Source: Colocasia esculenta (taxonomy: Eukaryota > Streptophyta > Magnoliopsida > Alismatales > Araceae). From it: a stretch of DNA of 64,000 nucleotides. The position numbers and the translations under genes are program-made. Below the pieces are notes generated by a model. That model worked only from the letters and a program-made list of their open reading frames with translations, was not told where the DNA came from and made no database searches. This document shows positions 1 through 11,855 of this stretch, one piece after another. The stretch spans positions 185,852,348 to 185,916,347 of the forward strand of contig CM024753.1 in the NCBI GenBank assembly GCA_014218235.1. Direction: 5' to 3'. Numbering within the stretch: position 1 is the stretch's first letter; every line of letters begins with the position of its first letter.

Positions 1-1864
1 GGCATTTAAAGGCGACAGACCAATCCGTCGCATATTTAAATGCTAATTGCATCCTCTGTAGTCATCGCAATTTTCATCCTGTGTTATTTTGGGCTCGGGT
101 GGCCAAACAGAGCAGAGGAGGCTCTGTTCAACTAGAGGGTAGAAGTTTTGAAGTTGTTCTTGGCGATTCGATCGTTTGGGTGGTGTTTTGGCATGTTCTC
201 AACGTGAGGACGTCGTTTGGAGCGTAAGAAACGCCGATCCACCATTGTGCTTCACATTCTTTGCATACGTAGGGATATTCCACCTTGTTTCTCCATGTTT
301 TAAGTGGGATCGATGCATGTGGGGTATGAACATGTTTCTATTTAATAGATTACATGCTAGTGTAACTGTTAGAATGATTATTTGTAGTGTTTACATGATT
401 GAAATAGGTTTATAGATGTTTTGGAGAAGAAGGTTTTGGTGCTGGTGTTCTGACTGTGAATGAGACGGACCAGGTCGTCATGTTTTGAAATGCAATAGCC
501 CAACCTGACGTGTTCACATTCAGAGTGCGCCAGGTCGGCACGGTCAGCATGTAACGCGATGGCTGAACTCGATGTGTTTTGAGTGTGATTAAGGCGACAT
601 CTGAACCCATCACGTTTTGATTTTCGATTGTAACAGGCTTCTTGTGTTGGGTCTTATGAACCCCGTTTATAGGTGCGTAAATGTTAATAAAGGTTCTTTG
701 GCATATATCTAGATTAAAGGGCTTGTGTTTGCGTGGATTTGTGTGTGTGGCCGAGCTTGGCGATACAACGCCTTCCGAGGTTGCCTCTTCAGTCAGATAC
801 CCTAGGTTCTCTGTGAGCCAGGCATATTAGTGCTCGGGGTTTGTCCCAGTACTATGTGTACTATTGAGATTTGTGTCATCTTCCTGACACTCTCACTATC
901 TGTCGAGTTATACGTCCGACTGAGGGAAAGACGACAGTGGGGCAGCGACTTGTGGCGTGTTGGTTCTCAATTCGGTCGCTTGTAGCACGCTCATGGTTGG
1001 GGGACAAACACCAGTAGACATACTGGTCCCCAGCTAGTCCCTGTGTTCCACAACCTCACTTTAAGGGTTTCGGAACTTTTGGAGGTGTGTCAGGCGTGGG
1101 TCTGCAGTGTGTGTCGTTGCAGGTGTGGTGTTGGTTAGTCTCCACAACTTGTTCGAACTGTAGAGGTGGCAGTTGGACCTTCCACTTCCATCTGTGGCTG
1201 CGAGACTGAGAGGTAGTCCTACGTGGTTTATCCAGGTCAGTGGCTGGTGTCACGAACTAGGTTTCTTGACCCGAGTGTGGCGTTACCCTTCTTTAGCTCG
1301 TTCACTTGAGCGTGGTTTGCCGTTTATTTATTAATGTCTAACCCATATTGTTATTATAGAATTGTTTATTTAACTATAGTTGTAGCTCCATGCTTCGATA
1401 CCTCTATTGACTATTTAATTTAATTCTTTACTCCTGCTTCTTATGAGATTGGTGTCGTTTCGACCTTTGGGGAGTTTCCCTACTGAGTCAGTGACTTGTG
1501 AGACTCACCCCTACTCCTTTTAGGTGAAGGAGAACAGGAGAGTTCCCGTCCCTTGTCTAGTTCAGAGCCACATCGTAGTGGAGACGAGTTTGCTCCACCA
1601 GCAGTGTAATTTACTTTCTGTTATGCCCCAGGTTGTTGTACTTAGCTCTTTGACTCTAGTTGGGAACTGACTGTGTAAACTTCATGTGAATATGTGTGAG
1701 ATTGTATAAAGTGTGTGATCTTGTATATGTTTAATATGTTCCTTTTATGTTTCCACAAACTTTAGTAATGGTATCCCTTGCGAGAGTTTGGTCTGTTCCC
1801 GGGAGGTAGAGTTAGATCAGGCTCGTTATTAGGTTAACGGGTCTGAACGATGAGGACCGCTATA
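1..1864 (+). repeat. Partial LTR of gypsy element L0
   Basis: The right-hand part of a long terminal repeat; its left end lies outside the window or is too diverged to see. It is followed directly by a degenerate primer-binding site (1867) and a gag remnant, so this is a 5' LTR on the + strand. It aligns by eye over several blocks with the solo LTR at 6486-8764. For example, both carry the block gagggaaagacgacagtggg (near 923 and 7836) and a tail of the form ggttaacggg followed by ccg..ca/ta. The two are clearly diverged. No coding capacity is credible here; short open frames at 176-415, 410-613 and 1056-1253 have no recognisable content. Confidence 0.75.
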
Positions 1865-1866
1865 GT

Positions 1867-1878
1867 TGGTATCTGAGC
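1867..1878 (+). promoter_or_regulatory. Degenerate primer-binding site of L0
   Basis: The sequence tggtatctgagc differs by one base from the usual plant initiator-tRNA-Met primer site tggtatcagagc. It lies two bases after the LTR end (1864). It would have primed minus-strand DNA synthesis of the gypsy element. Confidence 0.75.
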
Positions 1879-2007
1879 AAGGTCCATTTGAATATAAAAG
1901 AAACATGAAGATTTACATAGCCCTGTTCTCTATTTTAGTCCACTGCTGGTAGTTGTCCCCAGCTTTTTGTATTGACTTGTTGCTGTGTTATGTGGTACAG
2001 AATAATG

Positions 2008-3224
2008 AATGTGCAGGATTTGAAATGGCTGAAAGGAGAGATTGGGAAGGTTGAGGAGAGGAAGCAGAGGAGACCACACATTAGTTGATCGAGAGGCTAT
2101 AGGAAAGTATTACAGATATTCGGACAAGGTTGGACCAGTAGGCACCAGTTCAGCTAGCAGTTGTGGCCCTCAGGTTGTTGAGGAGGCAGTACTGGTGGCA
2201 CCACCCCCACCAGGAGTTGCGGTACCACCAGTTGAGCTGGTACCCCCAGTGGTACCAATTCGTCCCGTTGGTGTAAAGGAGCCTACAGTGTTAGTGGAGA
2301 GATTTTAGAGGTTGCAACCACCCACGTATACAGGACACAGCCGAGCATTGGGTGCACGAGATAGAGAGAGTTTTTGTTACCATGAGTTGTCCGTCAATTG
2401 ATAGGGTGATCTTAGCCATATATCAGTTACGAGGTTTTACACAGGAATGGTAGAGATTGAAGATGCAGACGACTTTTACAGGAAGGACTGAGGATACCAT
2501 CACTTGGCCAGAGTTTCTAGGGGTGTTTAATGACACATTCTTCTCAACTCAGATTCAGTAGGCAAAGAGAGAATAGTTCAGGACATTACAACAAGGGAAT
2601 TTGTCGATATTAGAGTACCAGATGCATTTATGGCATTGAGCAGATATGCCCCTTATGTGGTGACAAATATTGTATTGATGGTGGAGTACTTTATTCAAGG
2701 TTTGAGACTAGAGTTATAAGATGTCGTGATTCCTCTTATGTGTCAAACCATGGAAGAAGCAGCCCAGCGAGCAGCTATTTTAGAAAGGACCATACAGGCC
2801 AGACAGTTAGATGAATCAACCAATTTTCGGCTTCCATAGCGATCCCCAGGTATTAGTAAAGGTAAGGCACCATCAAGAGGATCATCTTCTAGATTTTCTA
2901 AGTGTTGTTCTAAATTAAAGAAGATATATAGAGGCTGAGGAAGAGGGAGGTAGTGGCCATTTCAGCAAGGTAGGGGATTTAGGCCCGAGCCAAAGGAGTC
3001 TTAGCAGAGTACAGCCAAGCAGCCCGCAGTTCCTCCGGGCTACATGTGTTATAATTGTAGTCAATCGGGACATTTGATCAGAAATTGCCCATATCCCCGC
3101 GAGTACAGTTATGGTAGAGCAGTGCCACCACGGCAGCAGCCAATCCAGCAGCCGCCGATAGATCGAGGAAGATGTTCGTTTCTCCAAAGAGGTCGTGGAC
3201 GAGTCATGGCTATCACCAGGGCAT
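2008..3224 (+). pseudogene. Gypsy gag remnant (L0), interrupted by L1
   Basis: This is a degenerate nucleocapsid/capsid gene of a Ty3/gypsy element. A retrotransposon gag domain is readable from about 2341 to 2640 (motifs AEHWVHEIERVF, ITWPEFLGVFNDTFF) but carries in-frame TAG stops at 2451-2453, 2559-2561 and 2574-2576. The first replaces a Trp and the second a Gln. Further on, a CCHC zinc knuckle (CYNCSQSGHLIRNC) is encoded at about 3044-3090. The gene stops at 3224, where the - strand copia element begins. The missing pol would be expected beyond the right edge of the window. Capsid and zinc-knuckle spacing are typical of the family; no function is left. Confidence 0.75.
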
Positions 3225-5333
3225 TGTTGCCCAGATAACAAGCTCAGAGGGGGGTGAATGGATTGCTTAAAAATCTTTTAGTAGAATTTTTTGTAAATAA
3301 AACAGACTAGACAGACAACACTAAGATCGATAGTTAGGGTTAGTGTTAATCAAATCAAACAAGCAAGCACAAAGACAACATGAAATTTTATCCTGGTTCG
3401 GACCTCCTATCCCAATGAGTCCTACGTCTAGTCCCCAAACAACCACTTGGGATTCCACTATACAAGGGTACAGTCCCCCTTAAGGGCACTTACACATTCA
3501 ACCACAACTGGCCTTCTCTTCTCAACCAGAAGAGGAATAACACCACCTGCACCAACAGGTCTTCTCTTCACACCAGAAGAGGATCAACTAAAAGGAATGC
3601 GTTGTATGAAGAAGGCCCCAAGACCAAGCTTATAAACACTTGCTTGATCTGAGGCGAAGTCTGAGAGACACTAGATGATTACAAGATGACTCTCTCTCAG
3701 AACTACGCAAGCTCTCAAGAACACATGCACTATTCTCACAGAGAGCTAAGAGCTACTGATGGTTGGATTGGACAAGTTGGCTCTTGTTGTTCTTCAGTTG
3801 ACTGGAGTTTCAAGCTTCTCAAGGTTCAAAGATTCAAACTGTCTAACTAACTTGTTTGTATGGAGTCACCAATCTTCTATTCATCTTCTTTGAAATAATT
3901 TTGACCGTTGTAGTAACCGTTGAGATATCTGTTGTCTCACAGCTTCATGCTCGTTAGAGAGACTAGTCCGAAGCAACGAGTAGGTGAGCCTGCAGCCATT
4001 AATGCTTGGATTGACACTTACACCTTCAAGGAAAGATTGTCTGAATCTTCTATCCTTTTTGTCAGGTTGACAACTTCATCTTTGACGTGCATTTATACAA
4101 AAGTCCTGCATACAATAAATGTTGACACCTAGACAACTTTTCTTTGTCTAAATTGTTAGTCAACATTAGTAGTTATGCAGTATGAAGATACACCAAAAAG
4201 GAATGTTATTTTGTCATCACATAAAGCAAGATTTTATGTGACAAGAGAAGTAGGGATATCATGTGGAAATATTGTACTAACACAATAAATGATCAAGATC
4301 TTAGGATACTGTAAGATGCGTGGGAAGGCTTTTTGAAATCCACAGAGTTTCGAGCATATGCATATTTAAATATTATAAGGAATGAAAATAAGAAGATAAA
4401 GCAAGATTGTCCAAGAGCTATATAAATTTATTTGAAAGTAAAGAACATTCTGTATAGAAATGATATTGATATCAAATCGATGATATAATCATGTGAGAAT
4501 GTAATCCATGTTGAGACTAAGTCGATGTGAACATAATCCATATATTAATGAAATGAAATCGATGTTCCGTACAAAGTCGTTACTTAACAGAAATTGATGA
4601 GCAGATGAAATTGTTGTTTCAATATAATCGTTGTTTAGGTGAAATCGATCATGAAATCGTTGTTTTAAGGAAGCAATCGTTGTTGTGCTCAAATCATTGT
4701 TTAAGTAAAAGTGAATCTTTATTTTGAGCAAATCGTTGTTTAAGTAGGCAAATCGTTGTTGCGATCAAATCGTTCTTTAAGTGAAAGCAAATCGTTGTTT
4801 CGATCAAATCATTATTTAAGTGAAAGCAAATTGTTGTTTCGATCAAATCGTTGTTTAAGTGAAAGCAAATCGTTGTTTCGATCAAATCGTTCTTTAAGTG
4901 AAAGCAAATCGTTGTTTCAATCAAATCGTTATTTAGGTGAAAGCAAATCGTTGTTTCAATCAAATCGTTCTTTATTATGAAATCGTTATGAGATGAAAAT
5001 CGTTGTTTCACTTATGAAATCATTGTGAGATAGAAATCGTTATTTTACTTATGAAATCGTTGTGAGACGAAAATCGTCATTTAAATGACTTACAAAATCA
5101 TTATGGCGATCGAATCGTTGTTTCTATAAAGGAAATCGATGTGTACTTAGACAAAACATATGCATTTGAACTTACAGCAGTGTGTGAGGATAACTTATAG
5201 ATTTGCTAGATTTATTTTCTGTGGATAAACTTTAGAAACAGTTGTTAGAAAGGATTTTACAAGATTTTGTTAATCACCAAAAATTACATATATAATTCAT
5301 GATAAAATTTATATGAAGATGGTCTAATCATCA
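3225..5333 (-). repeat. 3' LTR of L1 (2109 bp)
   Basis: On the - strand it begins TGATGATTAGACC at 5333 and ends GGGCAACA at 3225. Bases 3225-4050 match 54282-55100 at the other end of L1, which proves it is an LTR. It contains a dense set of AACGATTT-like motifs, including a 39-bp tandem array (4748-4981), and small CTCTTC...GAAGAG hairpins around 3514-3590. Short + strand open frames here (3447-3635, 3920-4132) are inside the LTR and are not genes. Confidence 0.85.
4748..4981. repeat. 39-bp tandem repeat array in L1 LTR
   Basis: There are six consecutive units starting at 4748, 4787, 4826, 4865, 4904 and 4943, exactly 39 bp apart. Each has two or three copies of the core AATCGTT (AACGATT on the element strand). 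Because 39 is a multiple of three, open frames run through it on both strands; I do not regard these as proteins. It lies in the upstream (U3-like) half of the LTR, where promoter elements would be expected. Confidence 0.85.
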
Positions 5334-5348
5334 ATCTCCCCCTTTTTG
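5334..5348 (-). promoter_or_regulatory. Polypurine tract of L1
   Basis: On the - strand a run of the form aaaaagggggagatt lies directly against the 3' LTR start. A second, near-identical purine run (aaaaagggggagaaac) occurs upstream at about 5438-5453, in the stretch between the env-like ORF and the LTR. Purine-tract copies of this kind are a Sirevirus trait. Confidence 0.75.
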
Positions 5349-5591
5349 GTGATGACAAAACATAGAAAATTGCATACATAGAAAGAATTGAAATTTGCTT
5401 AATTTAATTTTTTAGGGTATGTCTTTCAGAATAGTTTCTCCCCCTTTTTGTCATTAAGCAAAAAGAATTAAATGAACAGAAGAGAAAATGGAGATAGACA
5501 AAGATAAATGGAGCCAAAATATCAGATTGAATGACTTAATGGGGATCAGAAACGTAGAAGGCAGGAGACAAAATAGAGGCATAGTGAGTAA

Positions 5592-8500
5592 TTATGGGCC
5601 AAGCCTAGAGTTCCTGCTCTTCAAAGTGGTTCTTAAAAGCACCCCAAGAGATATTATAGGAAGGCCCCATGTCTGGAAGAAGTCTTTAGATGTGGAGCAG
5701 TCTCTGAGCTTCAATGAAATTTGCATATTCATCCTTGCCAAAAGAGGATCTGTACAAGCTAGTAGTTCCAAAACTAGCATGCTGCAGGAATTTGTCGATG
5801 GATATAGGTAGAAAATCTTGTGCTGGTTCAGTTCCCTCTTCAGGGGTTCATAGACTTTGTACCTTTCAATCCAAATGGCGAAAGGATCTTGAACCAAATT
5901 GATTGAGTTGAGGTCCAAGAATTCTTCAGATGAAAGAGAAGGTTTTCCGAATCTAGCTAGAGAGGAGTTCAAGGTGTCCAACTACTGAGCAGCTTGGTGA
6001 TAGTGCTTCTCCCACTCAGATGGTGAGAGCCTTTCACACTCAGACAGGAGGGGAGCAAAAACATCAGACTTGATATAACCCCTGTGATACTCTCGGAAGA
6101 GAAATCGGTGGAAGGCAAGAGGAGCTCCCTGCCGGACTGTTATTCTAGCCATTACTCTAGCGAATCTTTCAAAGATAGAGGGACCCACAGTAGAGTCCAT
6201 GAGCAAGGAATGAAGCTTGGGGAGGAAGACAATCTCTGGCAACTTTAAGGTGGCAAAATCCACCTGAAGGGAAGTGTTGACAGGGTTTTCAGTCCTGAGC
6301 AGTGCAATGGCTTCCTTGAACTGACCAAGCTGAATTTCTGGCAGTTTGATGATAAACCGATAGTCTTGAAACATCTGGAAGTGCCGGATCAACTTGATTT
6401 CCCTCTGGATGAAGGGACCCCAAGTATTCCTATGGTGGATAACAAACCACTCAGACAGTGTAAGTTGGTGGTCTGAGGGTGGAAATGTAACGTCGCGTGT
6501 CTTTTCGGATCCATGCGGATCGTGTGTATTGTGGTTGTGGCGGCCAATGTGAGGCCAGTGTGAGTCGGTTGTGTGGAATGCTTGGTGTGGATGTGTGGTT
6601 TGAGCAGGTGAAGAGCAGGGTCGGTCCTGAAATGAAACGGGACCTGCTGCTGTTCAGTTGAAGTTGGCGGCCAGGGGTGGTCGTTAACTGTTGGCATCCA
6701 GCTTAGTGGACGTTTACTGCATGAACTTGGCGGCAGTAGATGTGGACGTAGAGGGTGGCGGTTGTTGTTGGCGGCATGGGGGTTGACGCCAACCTGAGAA
6801 TGGTGCAGGTTATAGGCTCACCCGAGGGCAGCTCTCTCAGCTCACTCTCATTCCCTCTTGCCCCAGCTTGCTGCCCCCGAGTCTCTGAAGCTTCCAACAG
6901 GTACCAAGGAGTAGTTGGACGATCGTAGAACGCGTGGCGTCACTAAATTGCGCGAGGAAACGTCGCGGCGTGGTGCAATTCGTGTGGGAGCTCGCGGAGG
7001 GCTCGGCGTGAACCGAGGGATTGCAGGAGATTCTAGCACGTTCTAAGGTAGGGGATGAACCCTGGTAGCTCCATAGAAACATTAAAACTCATCATAACCA
7101 CCGGAATTAACATGATAATGCATGTTTGGATCATGTTGCACCATACGGGATAATGGGTGGTTTGAGTAGTTTAATGCACAAAGCATGTTATAATGGGTTA
7201 TATTGGGTATTAGCATGCTAAAGGAATTGCATTTGCATGTTTCTCAGTAGTTAGAACAGTTAGAAAGCCCGCAGAGCCGGATTAGGGTTTCTGTAGGGTT
7301 TATGGCCGGAGAACTTGGCGTCAAGATCGCTTGTCGCCAAGCTCCTCAGCCAAGATGTTAACGGCCAGGTCCCTTGCCGTTGACTTGGTATAAGCGGCAA
7401 TCGATGTTGCCGTCAGCATGTGTGTGAACAGAAACAGTTAATTACGGCTTTTATCGATAATGCATGTGTGTTAACACATGAGGTGCACTGAATGCACTAG
7501 GTTCTCGTGTTCAGCATACAAGGTATGCAGTTAGTTGTTGACTTCGGTGACTGCGTGTTGTTTACGCGAGTCGGTTAGGTTCACGTGTAGTGGACCGCGG
7601 TTACTTGTGGTTTACGTGAGGTTTCACGTGGTTTGTGTGTGACGTGCACGTGGTTCTGTGTACGTGGCGAGTAGTACGACGCCTACCGTGGTTACCTCTC
7701 CAGTTGGGTGCCCCAGGTTCTTTGTGAGCCAGGCTGTTAGCTCGGGGCTTTGTCCCGGTACTTGTGTTGTGCCGTCGAGGTCTGTGTCGTCTGACCTGGA
7801 CACCCTCACTCTGTGTTTGAGTTGTACGTCCGGCTGAGGGAAAGACGACAGTGGGACAGTGACACTTGAGTTTGTTTTTAGTCACTTGTAGCGCGCTCGT
7901 AGTTGGGGGTACGGACACCAGTAGTCGACACTGGTCCCCAGCTAGTCCTTTTCCAGTGCCTCACTCTAGCGAGCCCAGGCCAGGGTCTCTGGAGGTGTCA
8001 GGCATGGGCCTGTGACCGTGTGGTCTACAGGTGGTGGTGTTTAGTTGGTCTCCACAGTTGCTTGACCTTTTTACGTGGAGCGGCAGCTGGACCTTTCGTC
8101 CGTGGCTGCGAGACTGAGAGGTAGACCTGTGTTAGTTGTCTGAGTCAGTTTCTGGTGTCACGAACCAGTTCACGTGGCTCGTGTTGGCTGTCTCTACTTT
8201 AGCTTGTACACATGTACTGGTTTGCCGTTTAATTATTATTGTTGTTTCTCGTAGTCGGCAGATGGTGAGTACTTTTACAGCTTTACTTACCTGCTTAGCT
8301 GTTATATTAATTGTTGGTGATGTTCACTATTCGTACTCGTGGTGTTTGGTTTGCTCGGTTTTGGGGGAGTTCCCTATTGAGCCAGTGACTAGAGAGGCTC
8401 ACCCCTACCCCCCTCAAGTGAGAGCGAGGAGGACGTCTCTCGTCCGACGTCCAGTTCAGGGCCGCATCGTAGCGGTACAGGGTCAGCACCTCCAGCAGAG

Positions 8501-11444
8501 TAGCTCCAGCAGTGTAGCTTTGTAGTTGTTTACTTTCTTCTGTTGTACCTCAGGGTATGCCCCAGGCTCTTGTACCTCTTTTCAGTTTTTGTGGAAATTT
8601 GGCTATGTAAAACTGTGAGATATATATAAAATGTGGTGTGTTTCATTATGTTTACACGGACTGTGGTTTGGTATCCCTTGCGAGGCTTCGGCCCGTTCGC
8701 GGGAGGCGGACTCGGATCAAGTACATTATCGGTTTAACGGGCTTGGCCAAGGCGTTCCGTCACAGGAAACCTGTCAGATCGAGCAAGCACATAATTTCTG
8801 TAGAGAGACTGATGGCCCCGAGCCCACTGATCTTCAGTCTGAGATTCAGCTATGGAGAAGATTTTGGACTAATCTGATTTGGATATTGGAGAGAGAGGAA
8901 GAACAATAGTAAGATGTTCGGTGAGATTAAGATGAGGGAGGCCAAAAATAGCAACAAAGGTACACTTTTGTAAAAATTCACAATAGAGGGATCTCCTTCT
9001 ATTTTCAGCAGAAAGAGAGAACCAAAGAGGAGGGAATTGAGGTTCAGAAGAGAGAGCAAGTTGCTTAGAAAGTTTCCTCTTTTGGGGGGCCGGACTGGGA
9101 GAGTCTGTCCTGTGAACATGGGAGGACACAGACAGGACTGAGCAAAGAATTGCTTCTTCAAACTCATCTTTAATGTCCTGTATGATGTGGCCTTGAACAC
9201 GAGCACCCTCCAAAATGATGGTGATGAAGGAGGGAGGAGTGGGTGGATGAAGAGAAGAGAAAGAAGTAGGAGGAGGAGGTGTAGATGGTCCAGTAGATGA
9301 TGGACCAGTAGAAGAGGGACCAGCTGATGATGATGCTGGAGGTGCCTCAAATGTTGGAGGAGGAGGAATTGCAGGAGAGGAAGTGGGTGAAGAGGAGGAG
9401 ATAGCAGGAAAAGGTGTAGATGAGGAGATGTGTTTTAGAAGAGGCTTCTTGGAAGGTTCAGGTGCTGGTGGGGCAGAGAAGGATGTGGGTGGAGAAGAAG
9501 GAGCTGGAGTCTGAAGACTAGAAGGGACAAGAGGCTCTGGGGGCACAGTAGCAACTTCTAAAGGTGCTTGAGATCTAGCTGGCTCTGCCACTGACTCCAC
9601 TGGCCCTGATGGCCCAACACCAACAACTTCAGCTTCACATGGCCCTGATGGCACTGGCTCTTCAACTGATTGCCCTGATGGCCTGACTTCCTCTTCAGAA
9701 GGCCCTGGTGGCCGGATAACCTCTTCAGCAATTGGCCCTGATGGCCCTGATTCCTTAACAACTGGCCCTGATGGCCCAACCTCCTTGATGACCTCAGAAG
9801 GCCCGGATTCCTTTGGTACAGGTTTAGTGGGAGCAGGAGGGGCAGGAGAGGATAATTGCACCCTCACAAGGTCTGAAAGATTTGTCATTAACTGCTTCAT
9901 GCTGCCCAACTCACTTCTCATCTTCTTGAGCTCAACTTTAACTGCTCCAATCTCCTTGGCTTCAGTGCTCTAACTCAGAAAAATGGATTGAACTTCAGAT
10001 TGTAGTGAGCACAAAATCTCCCCATGTACATTCAATCTATTGATGACAGGCTTCATGTGCACATAAATCCTCTTCTTCTTTGATCTGTGGTGTGCCTTCC
10101 TGGGTGAGTAGAGGAATTCTAGGGGCAACACTCTTTTTCTTTCCACCTAAGCTGATAGTGGGATCCACATCATCATCTGAAACATCTTCAACAATTCCTT
10201 CCTAGAATTGATCTACCGGAGCACTAGCAGAAGGCTCCCCGTGAATCTCTGGCTCCCCCTAAGCTGGAGCATCTTCCATTTGAACATCTACTGTGTGGCC
10301 AAGTGCCATAACTTCCGGAGTAACTTCTATCTGATTATCTTCCATACCAATGTCTGCAACAAGAACACTGGGAATGTTTTCTATGAGAGTTTGTTCCTGC
10401 TCCCCTCAGCATGCGCAACAGTCTCTAAGATGACAGATTCTTCAATTGTAGGAGTAGGGACTGTAGAGGGGATCACTACTTCAGATGAATGCCCAACGGG
10501 CTCAATGTGCTCAGGAGCTATTTCTTCAATCCTCCTCACAACTGCAGGAGCTTCCTCAATTCTGACATCTGCTTCTGCCTCTGGGACTGGTTGAACTTCA
10601 GGAGCTTCACCAATGATGGCCTCTCCTTCTGCCACCGAGGTCTTGGTCCAAATGTTTCCCACTAGAGAGAAACCACTTTTCTTCAAGTTCTTGGACCGAA
10701 TAGGCTAGCCCATCTTCTCCATCACTTCTCCTTTCTGGTCAATATCATAATCCTTGCAAATTCTGGTAAGCAACTGGGCATATGGAAGTGATACTTCCAA
10801 TTTATTTTTCTTGTCCCATATCATCTCTACAGCAAACTTCATCCTCTCAATTATAACCTGAGCCATGTTGATATCTTGATTTTGGATGGCCCAGAACATC
10901 ATATCTGAATCTCCTTTGGGCAAGTTGAGAAGGTGGCGCTCCTCGGCACCAAAATCTGACAGACTATAAAATGTAAAATTCTGTTGAATGCATTTAGCTG
11001 GTTGATGTCGATTTTTTCATCCTTCAATCTATACTATGTTCCGATGATTCCTAGCCCCTTAGCATGAATATCCACTGAGTCCACCCCACTGTGACCGACT
11101 GTAGAGACACTAAATAGTCTTTCCAACAGATCATAGGTGATGAGAATGGGTGTACCTTTTACAATGGAAGAGAGGGACCCATCTTCTTCTATTTTCAAAC
11201 AAGTGTAGATGGCTTTGGCTAGGTCTGGATAACTTGGCTCAGAAATAGTGACCATCTTCGTCCACTTCATCCTCTGAATGGCTTCTATAATGCTATGCAT
11301 CCCATGCTTCTCTAAATCTTCAATATCCATTGCCTTGTTTCCGCAAAGCTTGATCCTGATAGCCGCAAACTGTTCCTGTTGATCTGCCGTGAGGAAGGCG
11401 ACGCTGTAACCACCTACGCTGTTGGAACTCCTAGAAGCAGCCAT
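5592..11444 (-). pseudogene. Env-like ORF3 of L1 (broken)
   Basis: The extra ORF downstream of pol that Sirevirus-type copia elements carry. It starts at 11444 (MAASRSSN) and is homologous segment by segment to the + strand copy at 33857-37459. Segments: N-terminal domain 11444-11037; a TAG stop at 11034-11036; continuation 10923-10705 after an apparent 1-bp deletion near 10925; acidic segment 10686-10381; a proline-rich region with GPSGP-type repeats 9921-8869; then, beyond the inserted solo LTR, the C-terminal domain 6479-5592 (FERFARVMARITVRQG). It is called env-like by position and literature habit. I see no convincing signal peptide or membrane segment, so an envelope role is not supported by the sequence. 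Confidence 0.75.
6486..8764 (+). mobile_element. L2a: gypsy solo LTR with TSD
   Basis: A 2279-bp segment beginning TGTAACG and ending CGTCACA, flanked by perfect 5-bp direct repeats ggaaa (6481-6485 and 8765-8769). The two halves of the env-like ORF of L1 abut exactly on either side, as shown against the intact + strand copy. There is no internal region, so this is a solo LTR left by recombination between two LTRs. It aligns by eye with the L0 LTR (1-1864), so it comes from a related gypsy family; the + strand orientation follows from that match. Open frames inside (6703-6897, 7601-7918, 8136-8525 and others) have no recognisable content. Confidence 0.88.
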
Positions 11445-11855
11445 GGAATCGAACAAGAAAGGTTTCTGGAGGATCGTGGGGAAGAGAGGAGTAGGAACCC
11501 TCAAGAAATTTGAGCGGGAACAGAAGGATTCTTCGAAACCTCACAGAGGGGATTATGGAGTCAATGAGGGTTTCGCAAGCAAGCAAATCGAAGGAGATGA
11601 GAGAGAGAGATGAAATCGATGCGGCAAGGATTTCGGACTTAACGGTAGAACATAAAGTAGTTTTTTGAAATGCCAGAGGATTAAAAGTAGATAAAGACAA
11701 AAGAGGAGATGGTTATGCAAATAATAAAGAATTGATCTTGAAATGCCATAGCAATTTATGATGCAAGCAATAAAGGATTTGCTTAAATTTTAGCGGGAGG
11801 GACAAGTATTATTCTGAAAATTTTTTATTATTTCAGTTGCATACATATATATCTG

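Noticed and set aside
5488..5811. 107-codon + strand frame
   Set aside because: Antisense to the C-terminal part of the L1 env-like ORF, which matches a homologous copy on the other strand.
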